From contig OY730443.1 of the NCBI GenBank assembly GCA_963422705.1, positions 1,488,001-1,552,000 on the forward strand: 64,000 nucleotides of DNA. The letters run 5' to 3'. Each line of letters starts with the position of its first letter. The first letter of the stretch is position 1. This DNA comes from G963422705 sp963422705. GTDB taxonomy: Bacteria; Poribacteria; WGA-4E; WGA-3G. Shown here piece by piece: positions 32,995 to 42,116 of this stretch. The notes under the pieces were generated by a model. The model had not been told where the DNA came from. It saw only the letters and a list, made by a program, of their open reading frames with translations, and did no database searches. The translations under genes and the position numbers were made by a program.

Positions 32995-34089
32995 ATGCGA
33001 ATCCTCTACGTTATTGATTCCATGTCCAAAGATGGTGCGGAAACGCAGCTACTCAAGACGGTTGCGCGATTGTCACCTGAGCGATATGAGGTTTATGTGG
33101 TGTTGAGTCGTTCGATGGGGGCGTACGTAGATAAGCTGCGTGCGTCTGCGTGCGTGCGGGACGTTATCTGCATTGGGAAGGCGGGCAGGCGGGCACACCT
33201 CGTGGAAAAAGCGTTCGGTTTAGCGGGGATTATCAGGGCGATTCAGCCGGAACTCGTTCATAGTTGGTTGTGGTACTCGAATTTTCTCTGTGGTTTGTCC
33301 CGGAAGCTCGGTTTTTGGCGGTGTGTTCCTTTTATCGCATCCCAACGCGGTGATTATCAATCCAGGTATGGCAGAATTCGCCGCTGGTTTACCGCGAAAA
33401 TTATCTATGACACAGCACATATCTTGCTGACGAATTCAGAACAAATTCAGCGTACCCTCTGTGAGCAGTATCCGGAGAAAAAAATTATTGCCATTCCGAA
33501 CCTATTGGAATTGCCCGACGTTGTTGCCCCCGTAAAGGAGAACGGCCCGAAGCAAAAATTGATTGTGAGTGTGGGGCGATTCTCGCCAGAAAAGGGACAT
33601 CGTTATCTGATAGAAGCGCTGCACAGACTGAAGGAGGACGACACACTGACGTGGCGATGCACGTTCCTAGGTGAAGGAGAGCTGGCGTCGGAATTACGTG
33701 ACCGCGTTGCGAAATGCGGCCTCACATCACAGGTGGCGTTCCCCGGATTTTGTGATGACGTGTTTTCGGTGTTAACCGCAGCAGATATTTTCGTGCTGCC
33801 GTCTCTCCATGAAAGCTCCCCGAATGCGCTGATTGAAGCGATGAGCGTCGGATTACCGTGTATCGCATCGGAGGTAGGCGGTATCGTGGATTTGATTGCC
33901 CATGAGAAAAATGGATTGTGTGTTGCACCGCAGAATCCAGCGGCGTTGGCAATGGCACTACGTCGGCTCTTATCGGAGCCGGGGCTCGCCGTCGAGTTGG
34001 GGAAAAACGCATGTCTAACGATTAAGGAAAAATTCGACAATGCCAAATCTCTGCGAAAGTTAGAAGCAATTTATCAAAGCGTTTTATAG
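32995..34089 (+). CDS. Glycosyltransferase family 4
   Basis: 364 residues, GT-B fold. N-terminal domain: ILYVIDSMSKDGAETQLL, HSWLWYSNFL. C-terminal domain: IVSVGRFSPEKGHRYLIEAL (nucleotide-sugar loop with Lys), FLGEGELASELR, and HESSPNALIEAMSVGLPCIA, the E-x7-E motif of retaining GT4 enzymes. It transfers a sugar from a nucleotide donor to a growing glycan on the cytoplasmic side. Spacing to the upstream membrane transferase is 90 bp. Confidence 0.88.
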   Translation: MRILYVIDSMSKDGAETQLLKTVARLSPERYEVYVVLSRSMGAYVDKLRASACVRDVICIGKAGRRAHLVEKAFGLAGIIRAIQPELVHSWLWYSNFLCGLSRKLGFWRCVPFIASQRGDYQSRYGRIRRWFTAKIIYDTAHILLTNSEQIQRTLCEQYPEKKIIAIPNLLELPDVVAPVKENGPKQKLIVSVGRFSPEKGHRYLIEALHRLKEDDTLTWRCTFLGEGELASELRDRVAKCGLTSQVAFPGFCDDVFSVLTAADIFVLPSLHESSPNALIEAMSVGLPCIASEVGGIVDLIAHEKNGLCVAPQNPAALAMALRRLLSEPGLAVELGKNACLTIKEKFDNAKSLRKLEAIYQSVL

Positions 34090-34198
34090 GAAACCCTATA
34101 ATTATGGGAGCGCCCGCCAGGTGCTTAGCCGATATCTCCTCGCAGACGAGGGGAGGGCGCACGCACTTGGAACCTTGAAAAAAGACAGAAAGGAACAG

Positions 34199-35074
34199 AT
34201 GCGTCAAATTATTAAAAATGTGGTTGCAGCCGCGCTCTGTTTATCGGGCATACCGTTCTTGGTTCGGGAATGGATATGCCGCAACCGTGTCGGTATCCTG
34301 ATGTATCACGATGTGAAACCGCAAGTTTTCGAGAGGCATCTCGCCTATCTTTCAAGGCATTATAAAATTATTCTCCTGGATACCCTCATTTCTGCGATGC
34401 ATTGCCAAAATTTTTCACAGATACCCGCAAAGAGTGTGGTGATTACGATTGACGATGGTTATGCAGGAAATTTCGCGCTGTTGCCGCTTGTGAAAAAATA
34501 TCAGATTCGGCCGACACTCTACGTCTGTACTCAGATTATCAATACCCACCGGCACTTCTGGTTCAAAATAGCGGGGCAGTCAAGACGTTATAAGGAACGG
34601 TTAAAAAAAATGAGGAATGCCGAACGGGTGTTACGCTTGAAACGCGATGCTAATTTTGAGCATGAGATGGAATTTACGGAACGGCAAGCGCTCAATTTGA
34701 CAGAGTTCACACAGATGGCAACGCACGTCGACTTCCAACCGCACACCCAATTTCATCCAATTCTGCCGCGCTGCACACGAGCCGAGTGTGAAAAAGAGAT
34801 TCTCGGCAGCAAGCAGGATTTAGAGCAGCTATTGGGTATTGAATGCTCACATTTCAGTTATCCGAATGGGAACTGGACGACACGCGAGCTTGAGATTGTC
34901 GAAATGTGTGGCTTCCGCTCCGCCCGGACGACAGATGTGGGGTGGAATACTCCCCAGACAGACACTTACCGGTTAAAAGTTATTCCGATTAGCGATGATG
35001 CAACGCTGCGCTTATTCCGGGCCGAGCTGACCGGGATTCCGCAACGGCTCTATCGGTTTTTTCAGCGGAGGTGA
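34199..35074 (+). CDS. Polysaccharide deacetylase (NodB/CE4 family)
   Basis: 291 residues from ATG 34199, preferred over 34121 because AAAGGA precedes it and it starts at a hydrophobic signal/anchor (VVAAALCLSGIPFLV). NodB motifs: LMYHDVKP, VVITIDDGYAGN (motif 1, metal Asp) and FQPHTQFHPIL (motif 2; the usual H-S-x-T-H-P-x-L is HTQFHPIL). A FSYPNG segment stands for motif 3. It removes N- or O-acetyl groups from a polysaccharide, probably the polymer made by the neighbouring transferases. The stop overlaps the start region of the methyltransferase gene. Confidence 0.85.
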   Translation: MRQIIKNVVAAALCLSGIPFLVREWICRNRVGILMYHDVKPQVFERHLAYLSRHYKIILLDTLISAMHCQNFSQIPAKSVVITIDDGYAGNFALLPLVKKYQIRPTLYVCTQIINTHRHFWFKIAGQSRRYKERLKKMRNAERVLRLKRDANFEHEMEFTERQALNLTEFTQMATHVDFQPHTQFHPILPRCTRAECEKEILGSKQDLEQLLGIECSHFSYPNGNWTTRELEIVEMCGFRSARTTDVGWNTPQTDTYRLKVIPISDDATLRLFRAELTGIPQRLYRFFQRR

Positions 35075-35076
35075 AG

Positions 35077-35766
35077 GTGAAACAGGGGGTGGGAAAATGG
35101 CATCGCGCGTATATTGAGAACGCATATCGCGAATTGGAACACGGTAAAACGCGAAAACAGATGCAGCTCTTGGATATCAATGCGACTGGAAAAAAGGCCC
35201 TGGATGTCGGCTGCGGCGCAGGAAATCTGCTCGTCGCGCTTGCTGCCCAGGCACCAGAACTACTGGTAGGAATTGATACGGACATGACGTTCTTGGCGTT
35301 TAATCCGGCGGCTGAGGTATTGTCAGACAACAAGCACACGGTACGAAAAATTCAGGCGGCTTTACCGGCCCTCCCATTTAAGCGTGAAACGTTTGACTTG
35401 GTAACCTGCTTCCTCGTTTTGCCGCACGTTCCCGATGACAGAGCTGCTTTAATGGAACTCGTTCGTGTTTTGAAACCCGGCGGAACGCTTGCTATTTCTG
35501 GACACGGGCTAGGGTTTCCGCTTAGCTATCTTAAACGTTTTAGACCCAAACCGTTAATCATGTATCTCGCCAGCGCAATCTATGCCTGCACCGGGAAGAA
35601 ATGGATTCGAAACACGATTCAAAGTGATAAAAAGGTATGCAATATCCTGCACAGCATCGGCGTATTAACCGATAGGCGGTTCTTCCCAAAGAAGACGTTC
35701 GGGTGCGTCGCAACCTATTGGATTCGGGCTATCAAGAAGGAGACAAGCCCTAGCGCGATGCAGTAA
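35077..35766 (+). CDS. Class I SAM-dependent methyltransferase
   Basis: 229 residues from GTG 35077, chosen because GGAGG stands five bases upstream; GTG 35071 overlaps the previous stop and has no spacing. Motif I: KKALDVGCGAGNLLVALA; acidic end of strand 2: VGIDTD; motif post-I: FDLVTCFLVLPHV; then ELVRVLKPGGTLAISG. A ubiE/methyltransferase-11-type fold. Likely methylates a sugar or lipid intermediate of the glycan. The last 52 bp overlap the convergent uppP gene. Confidence 0.82.
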   Translation: MKQGVGKWHRAYIENAYRELEHGKTRKQMQLLDINATGKKALDVGCGAGNLLVALAAQAPELLVGIDTDMTFLAFNPAAEVLSDNKHTVRKIQAALPALPFKRETFDLVTCFLVLPHVPDDRAALMELVRVLKPGGTLAISGHGLGFPLSYLKRFRPKPLIMYLASAIYACTGKKWIRNTIQSDKKVCNILHSIGVLTDRRFFPKKTFGCVATYWIRAIKKETSPSAMQ

Positions 35767-36572
35767 TAGGAAAAAACCGAGAATTTGCCTCGGTTTAGTA
35801 TCCCTAACAGCAACCGCAAGGCGATATAGCCGACAAGAAACGATGCCAACATGCCGCTCGCGATGATGTGGAGAGGTAATGCAGTCTCAACGACATCCTG
35901 CATTTTGAGCGCCACCGCACCGAGTATCGCCGGGACGGAAAGCAGGAAGGAGTATTCCGCAGCGGTGTTTGAAGGGATACCTAGCAATAGTGCTGTCGAG
36001 ATGGTTGTCCCCGAACGAGAAACGCCCGGCGTAATCGCACACCCTTGGGCTATCCCGATAAGCGCCGCGTGATAAGCCTTAAGTTGCTCCGGGGCCCCGC
36101 GCGTTTTCCTCAGCCGAGGCAATTGGAGAATCACACCGGTGACGACTAACATCACGCTTACAATCTGAACCTTATCAAAGATGGACTCGAGTTGGCCCTT
36201 AAAAAGTAACGCGATAACCCCCGTCGGAATAGAACCTAACAGGATTAGTTTGATAAATTTAAGTTCTTTGGAGGTATTGAAGGACGTAATTGGATGGCGA
36301 TAAAATTGCGGATTTACGACGGGTTTTAATAGCCTACCAATTGCACGGCGATAAACAACGAGAATCGCAGCTAACGTGCCCAGGTGCAACATCACGTCAA
36401 AGAAGACTAGCGGCTCCTTCAGTCCGAGGAACGTTTGTGCTAAAACAAGGTGCCCCGAACTGCTTACAGGGAGAAATTCGGTTAAGCCTTGTAAAACACC
36501 AAGGAGGATTGCTTCAATAAATGTCATGCCGGGTATGATAGCATGGCTCATGAAATGATGCCAATTTTGCAT
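35715..36572 (-). CDS. uppP: Undecaprenyl-diphosphatase
   Basis: 285 residues from ATG 36572 (GAGGTGG upstream). BacA/UppP family integral membrane phosphatase that recycles undecaprenyl diphosphate to the monophosphate carrier for peptidoglycan and other polymers. Both signatures are present: GLTEFLPVSSSGHLVLA (with the (E/Q)xxxE-like and Ser-rich motif) and ITPGVSRSGTTIS with the catalytic Arg. About eight membrane helices. It converges with and overlaps the methyltransferase gene, next to the glycan cluster that would use the same carrier. Confidence 0.94.
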   Translation of the reverse strand: MQNWHHFMSHAIIPGMTFIEAILLGVLQGLTEFLPVSSSGHLVLAQTFLGLKEPLVFFDVMLHLGTLAAILVVYRRAIGRLLKPVVNPQFYRHPITSFNTSKELKFIKLILLGSIPTGVIALLFKGQLESIFDKVQIVSVMLVVTGVILQLPRLRKTRGAPEQLKAYHAALIGIAQGCAITPGVSRSGTTISTALLLGIPSNTAAEYSFLLSVPAILGAVALKMQDVVETALPLHIIASGMLASFLVGYIALRLLLGILNRGKFSVFSYYCIALGLVSFLIARIQ

Positions 36573-36980
36573 TTCAGCCCACCTCATCAGCCGAGTGCGC
36601 TAATAAGCCGGAAGATGGGTTTTCCGTATCGTTAACTAAGACGAAGGCTTTAAAATGAGAAATTTCAGTCGGAATTCGAAACGCTTACCACTGAAGCGAC
36701 AACCGAAAAACCGGTCAGATTAAAGAAATTTATATATTGTTTTCGCTGTAGAAGCCCACTGGAAGTTAACGTTTCAGGATAAAGCAGTTAACCCGCCATC
36801 TTGATGCTAATTTTTTGTTACCAATTTTTGTTAAATCTGCTATGATGCCTACAGTTGAAATGCGATGTCGCAAGATTTAGAAGTCCTATTCGTTTCTACA
36901 CGATTATTTAATCAAAATCCTCGATTTTTTAGGTTCAACTTGAACTATCACTTAAACTTAAATTATAATCATCCACGTTT
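36573..36980. other. Intergenic region without recognised feature
   Basis: About 400 bp, AT-rich, upstream of uppP and up to the left end of the IS element. No gene, tRNA or clear repeat is seen in it. Confidence 0.6.
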
Positions 36981-37232
36981 TGAAGGGACTCCCTTAACAA
37001 TCCCAAGCCTTTAGGCTTCGGGTCCAACCGAGCTAACTCGTGCTAGCGTCAAAAAAAGCGTTGAGCTTATCTAAAAAATGTGTGATATTATATTAAGGTT
37101 ATACTTCCAAAAGACTTCGTGAGGGGTTTGGACACCTCAAATCCCGCTTGCCGTGTCTTTGGACAGGCTCAACGTTCATATCTTCGGGTGGGAGTGTATC
37201 CCTAGTCAAAGCATATATCGAGGAGCAAAAGC

Positions 37233-38462
37233 GTGTCTAAATCGAAGAAAGAATACCGCACCTATATTTTAGCGACTGCCAAGCCGACAGGGCAACTTGA
37301 CGGGATAAATCGGCTTGGTGGACGTATCTATTCTAAAACCGTTTCGCTGGCGTTCAAAACGCATGAGCAGAAAGGCTTTTGGCTTTCGGACAGCGGACTC
37401 AAGGCATATCTGAAATTCAAAAGGTATCCGTGCCACGCCCATTCAGTGCAGGCGATTATAGACGATTATTGCGGCGCGCGACGCTCTTTCTTTGCTAACC
37501 GAAAATCGAATCCGAACGCGAAATCGCCAAACAAAACACGGAAGTTTCACACGTTCACATGGCGAGCAACGGGCATTTCCTATCAGCGTGGCAAACTACG
37601 GTTGTCTATGGGCAAAGGAAGAGCCCCGCTTTGGATAAAGAGTGATAAAAAGTTCCATAACGTCGTACCTGCGGAAGTCTCACTCGTGTATCATCGAAGA
37701 ACAAAACAATACGCGTTTCATGCGACATACGCCACAACGCCGAAAAAGGCGACAGCAAAAGTCGGTTCGGCAGTTGCAGTAGATATGGGCGAAATCCACC
37801 CGATGGTTACTTTTGACGGTATCCATGCCGACATCTACAATGGTAGGCAAATCCGCAGTGTTGTGAGGTATCAGAACAAATTTAAGTCGAGTATCAATAA
37901 AGCCTTATCGCGTTGCATGAGATATAGCAGACGCTGGAAAAAACTCAACCGCCTCAAGAATAGAACCCTACAGAAGTTAACCGCGCAGTTGCGTGACATG
38001 CGTCATAAAATAACGTCACGCTTTGTTTCTACTTGCCGCGCGCGAAAGATAGAAACGATTGTCATTGGAGACATAAAGCACATAAGACAATCCATACAAT
38101 ATGGCAAAAAAGCCAACCAGAAGTTGCACCAGTGGGCGTTCTCTAAGCTCCAAAACATGATAATCTACAAAGCAAAAGCCGTCGGTATCCTCATTGACAC
38201 ACAAGACGAGGCATATACGTCTCAAACCTGCCCGTCTTGCGGGCATAGAAAGAAACCAAGTGGTAGGACTTACCATTGTCGCCAATGCGAGTGGCAAGGA
38301 CACAGAGACGTTGTGGGGGCGAGTAACATTCTGACAAAGTATCAGGGTTTCATGAGAAACCCTGTAGTCGGGGCAGTGGTATCCCCCGTAGGTATCCGAT
38401 ATCATCCGAACCTATGTAGACTTGATAAGTGGACACCGTTTTCGGGACTCAAATCAAGTTAG
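37233..38462 (+). CDS. tnpB: RNA-guided nuclease TnpB (IS605 OrfB family)
   Basis: 409 residues from GTG 37233 with GAGGAG upstream. TnpB layout: wedge/REC-like N-terminus, then a RuvC core with AVDMGEIHP (first Asp), TIVIGDIKHIR (second site), a zinc ribbon CPSCGHRKKPSGRTYHCRQC and GHRDVVGASN (third Asp). At the second RuvC position the usual Glu of the E-D pair is Gly here (IGD), as in some OrfB subgroups; whether the nuclease is active is therefore uncertain. TnpB proteins cut DNA guided by an RNA from the element's right end. Confidence 0.88.
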   Translation: MSKSKKEYRTYILATAKPTGQLDGINRLGGRIYSKTVSLAFKTHEQKGFWLSDSGLKAYLKFKRYPCHAHSVQAIIDDYCGARRSFFANRKSNPNAKSPNKTRKFHTFTWRATGISYQRGKLRLSMGKGRAPLWIKSDKKFHNVVPAEVSLVYHRRTKQYAFHATYATTPKKATAKVGSAVAVDMGEIHPMVTFDGIHADIYNGRQIRSVVRYQNKFKSSINKALSRCMRYSRRWKKLNRLKNRTLQKLTAQLRDMRHKITSRFVSTCRARKIETIVIGDIKHIRQSIQYGKKANQKLHQWAFSKLQNMIIYKAKAVGILIDTQDEAYTSQTCPSCGHRKKPSGRTYHCRQCEWQGHRDVVGASNILTKYQGFMRNPVVGAVVSPVGIRYHPNLCRLDKWTPFSGLKSS

Positions 38463-38513
38463 CCTTCCAAGAGAAGGTAAGAAGCACACGCCTTTAGGCG
38501 TTGTGAGTATCAC
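38330..38513 (+). ncRNA. Probable omega-RNA region at the TnpB right end
   Basis: By analogy with IS605 elements the 3' end of tnpB and the right end encode the guide RNA scaffold, with the guide read from flanking DNA after 38513. The segment is conserved in the deleted copy (51270-51499) although the protein there is lost, which supports a function at the RNA or DNA-end level. Confidence 0.4.
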
Positions 38514-38675
38514 GGTGGGTTATCAGCCGACTGTACACTCACTCAAAACCGACAAGACTTACGCAAAACCTGTTACCATTTTTGCAATTGACGGGGGCGA
38601 CGCGGTTGAGAGGTTTGCCGCCAATTACTCCACCCCTGTTTAACAAAACCTCTTAAAGACACGGAGGAAAAACAA

Positions 38676-39485
38676 ATGCACGGAAATCTAAAAAGTACGG
38701 ACAATAAACTCACATGGCTCATGTTAGTGCTTTTACCCATGTGTCTCTTCACCATCGATTTTGCTGACGCGGTTGAAGAGGAGGACATCCTTGTTTATTA
38801 CTCGTTTGATAAGCTGAACGGAAAAGAGTTTCGAGATGACTCCGGTAATGGCAACGATGCCGAACTGGTTGGAAAAGGTTCTCTCGTTGATGGAAAATTC
38901 AAAAAAGCTGTCCATTTGAGCGGGGGCGGCATTGTCCAGATGACGCCCGCCAACGATTTTATTGTCCCAATTGGCGAAAAGGGCGAGATTACGATGGAAG
39001 CCTGGTTCTACCTAAATGAACACGCGGCGTACGATGGAATTATCTCGATTGAAGCCGTTGACGGGGGATGTTGTGAATTCAGGACGATGGTAAACCCCGG
39101 ATTTAACCCGTTTTGGGATGCAGGACATCATGCCGATAAACAGTTGGCGAACTACCAATTCGAATTGGATGAATGGTACCACTACGTTCTCGTCGCGGAT
39201 GGAAAAGATGGAAAAATTTATGTCAACGGGAAGTTTATCGGTGAGCAACCGGAGAATTTTAAGTGGCCAAAATTCAAAGAGGCTTCAATTTACATCGGGG
39301 CAGGTGAAAACCCAACTCTCCATAAGGTGGAAGACGCCATTATTGATGAAGTTGTCATCTACGCTAAAGCGTTAACCCCAGCAGAGATTCAGGAGTCAAT
39401 GGCGTTGAGCATCCCAGGTGTCCTTGCTGTTCACGCACGCGACAAGTTGGCAACCACTTGGGGTGAACTGAAAGCCAGTTTTTAA
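38676..39485 (+). CDS. Exported LamG/concanavalin-like domain protein
   Basis: 269 residues. Signal peptide at about 12-32 (LTWLMLVLLPMCLFTIDFADA). LamG_3 jellyroll: ILVYYSFDKLNGKEFRDDSG, GNGNDAELVG, GKFKKAVHLSG, ITMEAWFYLN, EWYHYVLVADG, YVNGKFIG, IYIGAGEN, AIIDEVVIYAKALTPAEI. It ends LAVHARDKLATTWGELKASF, the same tail type as the protein at 13505. ACGGAGGAAAA precedes the start. Probably secreted and carbohydrate-binding. Followed at 76 bp by a small helical protein gene. Confidence 0.86.
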   Translation: MHGNLKSTDNKLTWLMLVLLPMCLFTIDFADAVEEEDILVYYSFDKLNGKEFRDDSGNGNDAELVGKGSLVDGKFKKAVHLSGGGIVQMTPANDFIVPIGEKGEITMEAWFYLNEHAAYDGIISIEAVDGGCCEFRTMVNPGFNPFWDAGHHADKQLANYQFELDEWYHYVLVADGKDGKIYVNGKFIGEQPENFKWPKFKEASIYIGAGENPTLHKVEDAIIDEVVIYAKALTPAEIQESMALSIPGVLAVHARDKLATTWGELKASF

Positions 39486-39561
39486 TTTCAAGGAAAGAAC
39501 GGGGCGGTGCACTACCGTCTCGTTTCTGATAAAAACGAGACGGAAAAGTGGTGGAGAGCAT

Positions 39562-39957
39562 ATGAAATTTGGATTTTTATCAAAAATTTTTGAAGGTGCC
39601 TTGAGCATTGAAAAAACATACAACGAATGCGACAAAGCACTCAGTGAACTGAAGGAATACAATAAGAAACGTGAAGAAGCAACTATTTCGGTAGAGGAAA
39701 AGGAGATGCTGGATGAGGTTGTTGACCTCGCTCTTAAGAATGCAACCCGCATCATCAGCAAGGAAGGCGAACGGAATTGGCCCGGCGTGTTCAGGGAAAT
39801 GCACAAAAACTTAGCCGATATCTATCTGGAACTCGAGCAGCATGATAAGGTTTACGAGGCTTGTGAACGTCTGCAAGACTATGGGACGCTCGGGAAACAG
39901 CAAGCGGATGAGGTGATGCAGAATCTAAAGGAGAAAGAGGGAAATGTATCGGAATAA
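39562..39957 (+). CDS. Small helical protein, TPR-like, function unknown
   Basis: 131 residues, almost entirely charged helix: residues 20-50 coiled-coil-like, 75-125 resembling a TPR-type pair (ADIYLELEQHDKVYEACERL). No family recognised. GGTGG precedes ATG. It may be co-transcribed with the LamG gene. Confidence 0.55.
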   Translation: MKFGFLSKIFEGALSIEKTYNECDKALSELKEYNKKREEATISVEEKEMLDEVVDLALKNATRIISKEGERNWPGVFREMHKNLADIYLELEQHDKVYEACERLQDYGTLGKQQADEVMQNLKEKEGNVSE

Positions 39958-40175
39958 GCTCGCAACGGAATTGTAACGTGATTTCTTGAACGTTACGTGA
40001 AATCGCCACAATTATAGTGAATTAGAAAAATACATTCCTTTTTAAAGCAAGCCCGCAAAATGCGCGTCTGTAAAGTGCACCCGCAAGTTTCGCAGCCGGT
40101 ACGACATCAAGCATTCTAAAATCTACTATAATTTAATTGCCTTAGAAATCTTCCGCCGCCCGCGAGATGTGAAAA

Positions 40176-42065
40176 ATGCAGTTTTTAAATCCTTCTGCGT
40201 TTTACCTTCTGTTAACTATTCCGCTTGTCCTCGCACTTCATTTTCTAAAGTTGCGCCGGCAAACCTACCGTGTACCCAGCATCATGCTGTGGCTACCCGC
40301 CGCTGAGGATAACAAAGCAAACGTCCCATTTCAGCGACTTCGCAACTACCTCCTTCCGTTATTACAAGGACTATTTCTACTGTTACTCACGTTAAGTGTT
40401 GCCCGTCCTGTGCTTTACCGCGCCGGATTGATGCCTGGAAAATCGATTCTGATTATTGACAATTCCGCCAGTATGCAGTCCAAAGAGACGGGAAAAACGC
40501 GGCTCGAACTGGCAAAGCAGGAAGCTTTGCGACTCATACGAGAGGTTTCCGCAAAGCATGAAATGATGGTGTTGGTGACACATGGTGTCGAAACTTATAT
40601 CCAACAAGCGTTCACGACAGACGCCGAAAAACTACGGCAGGCAGTTAAAAATATTGTACCTACGCACGCCGTCGACGGCTTCCGCACTGTTTTTGATGCT
40701 GCAGCTCACTATGCAGATTCAGCGCAAGACAGGGTATTCTTCATCAGTGATAGCTTCCACAATCTTCCTCAGATATCTCTGCCTCTCTATAAAATTGGTG
40801 TCGGTGGAAAAGCGAAGAATGTCGAAATCGCGCAATTCAGGGTGGAGATGAAAGAGGGACAGTACTTAGTACTCATCAGCATTCAAAATTGGACGGATGC
40901 CCTCGTGCAACTCGACGTTGCGTTAAAAGTAGAGGGCAACCTCCTTGATGAAAAACCCGAACCGATTTCTATTCCCGCCAGAAAAACACAGACTGTCCTA
41001 TTTTCTGGAGATGCATCCGGCTTAGACGGCTTGGTTATGAGCGCACATCTTGAGGTGGAAGATGACTTTCTCCTTGATAATAGTGCCGCCGCACTGCTAC
41101 GTGCACAGCCCACGTTTTACATTCAGTTAGTCAGTGATAGGGAACAACCGTTATTGAACGCGCTTTTGAGAACGTACGGAAACCATGTGAAGCTGAGGCG
41201 CGTCTCAACGGGTACCTATCACGGAAGGGGCGATGCAAATCTGACCATTTTCGATGGATTTGTTCCTGATACCGTTCCGAACGGCGGTGTTATCTTTATT
41301 AATCCAACTGTTGGAGAGCAAGACGGTTTACTTCCGCCGAATAGTGTTGAAGCAGCACCCAACGGGAAATCGCTTCAGGTTATTGATGAAGACAAAACAC
41401 ATCTCGTGATGAAAGGCATATCCCTCATAGGGCTACCGGTGAGGAAAGTTGTGTCTAGAGAATTGCCGCCTTGGGGACGTTCTCTGGCTGAAACGGAGAG
41501 CGGCTCACTGATATGGCTTGGGACTGATGTCGGAAACCGACACCTATTGGTTCTTGAATTTGATGCGTTCAATCCTGAAATTTCTGAATTCGCTCTCACG
41601 ATTCCGGCCGTCCCACGCTTTATTTATCAGTGTTTGAACTGGTTGGAAGCGAGGACTTCACCGCTCCAACCACTTATGTATCGGGAGGATGCAACGCCAC
41701 ATGCCTTCCGCACCGGTGAAAGTGTGCGAATTGTTGTTCCCACCGAAAAGACATCGGATATTCGCGTACGAAAACCCGATGGAACGGCGATTGAGCTAAA
41801 TGGCGCTATCTTTACACATACGGATTTGATTGGCACCTACACTGTTTTAGTTGAGGATACACCGCTCGAACGTTTCACTGTTAACCTGCTCAACCCGGAG
41901 GAATCCGCGCTTTTAACGCCATCAACGTTGCCGGTAGCACCGGCGGGGCACGATGAAGAAATAATTTGGCAACCTATCATGCAGGATGTATGGCGTTTGC
42001 CCGCACTCATCGGTTTTCTCATATTGGTGCTGGAGTGGTGGTGTTATCATCGGCGAACAAGGTGA
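40176..42065 (+). CDS. BatA-like N-terminal membrane and VWA-domain protein
   Basis: 629 residues. It opens with the BatA motif FLNPSAFYLLLTIPLVLALHFLKLRRQTYRVPS, a second membrane helix (about 61-80) and a von Willebrand A domain with the MIDAS start LIIDNSASMQ (D-x-S-x-S). The middle (about 220-600) is a glutamine-amidotransferase-like/beta region seen in such proteins (DUF-type BatA relatives), and a last helix near 605-620 ends with basic residues. It is an inner-membrane protein with a periplasmic or cytoplasmic VWA; in other bacteria BatA-type genes go with MoxR ATPases, but none is next to it here. Confidence 0.78.
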   Translation: MQFLNPSAFYLLLTIPLVLALHFLKLRRQTYRVPSIMLWLPAAEDNKANVPFQRLRNYLLPLLQGLFLLLLTLSVARPVLYRAGLMPGKSILIIDNSASMQSKETGKTRLELAKQEALRLIREVSAKHEMMVLVTHGVETYIQQAFTTDAEKLRQAVKNIVPTHAVDGFRTVFDAAAHYADSAQDRVFFISDSFHNLPQISLPLYKIGVGGKAKNVEIAQFRVEMKEGQYLVLISIQNWTDALVQLDVALKVEGNLLDEKPEPISIPARKTQTVLFSGDASGLDGLVMSAHLEVEDDFLLDNSAAALLRAQPTFYIQLVSDREQPLLNALLRTYGNHVKLRRVSTGTYHGRGDANLTIFDGFVPDTVPNGGVIFINPTVGEQDGLLPPNSVEAAPNGKSLQVIDEDKTHLVMKGISLIGLPVRKVVSRELPPWGRSLAETESGSLIWLGTDVGNRHLLVLEFDAFNPEISEFALTIPAVPRFIYQCLNWLEARTSPLQPLMYREDATPHAFRTGESVRIVVPTEKTSDIRVRKPDGTAIELNGAIFTHTDLIGTYTVLVEDTPLERFTVNLLNPEESALLTPSTLPVAPAGHDEEIIWQPIMQDVWRLPALIGFLILVLEWWCYHRRTR

Positions 42066-42116
42066 GATGCCACTGCATCTGAAACATCTACCTTAAAACC
42101 CTTTCTCCCTTTTTCG

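Larger units (their letters stand above)
36981..38513 (+). mobile_element. IS605-family element with tnpB only
   Basis: 1.53-kb element bounded by sequences shared with the short copy at 51149. Left end: TGAAGGGACTCCCTTAACAA followed by a small hairpin (AAGCCTTTAGGCTT). Right end: AAGCACACGCCTTTAGGCGT hairpin and GTGAGTATCAC. It has tnpB but no Y1 transposase tnpA, so it must move in trans if at all. Ends are set by comparison of the two copies, accurate to a few bases. Confidence 0.8.

Noticed and set aside
35770..35798. Hairpin with T-run on the minus strand (CCGAG...CTCGG then TTTTTT)
   Set aside because: It lies inside the uppP coding sequence before its stop codon and is conserved-looking protein sequence (LNRGKFSVF), so a terminator there would cut the gene.
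36573..36980. tRNA or other RNA gene in the gap before the IS element
   Set aside because: No T-arm consensus or cloverleaf was found by eye.
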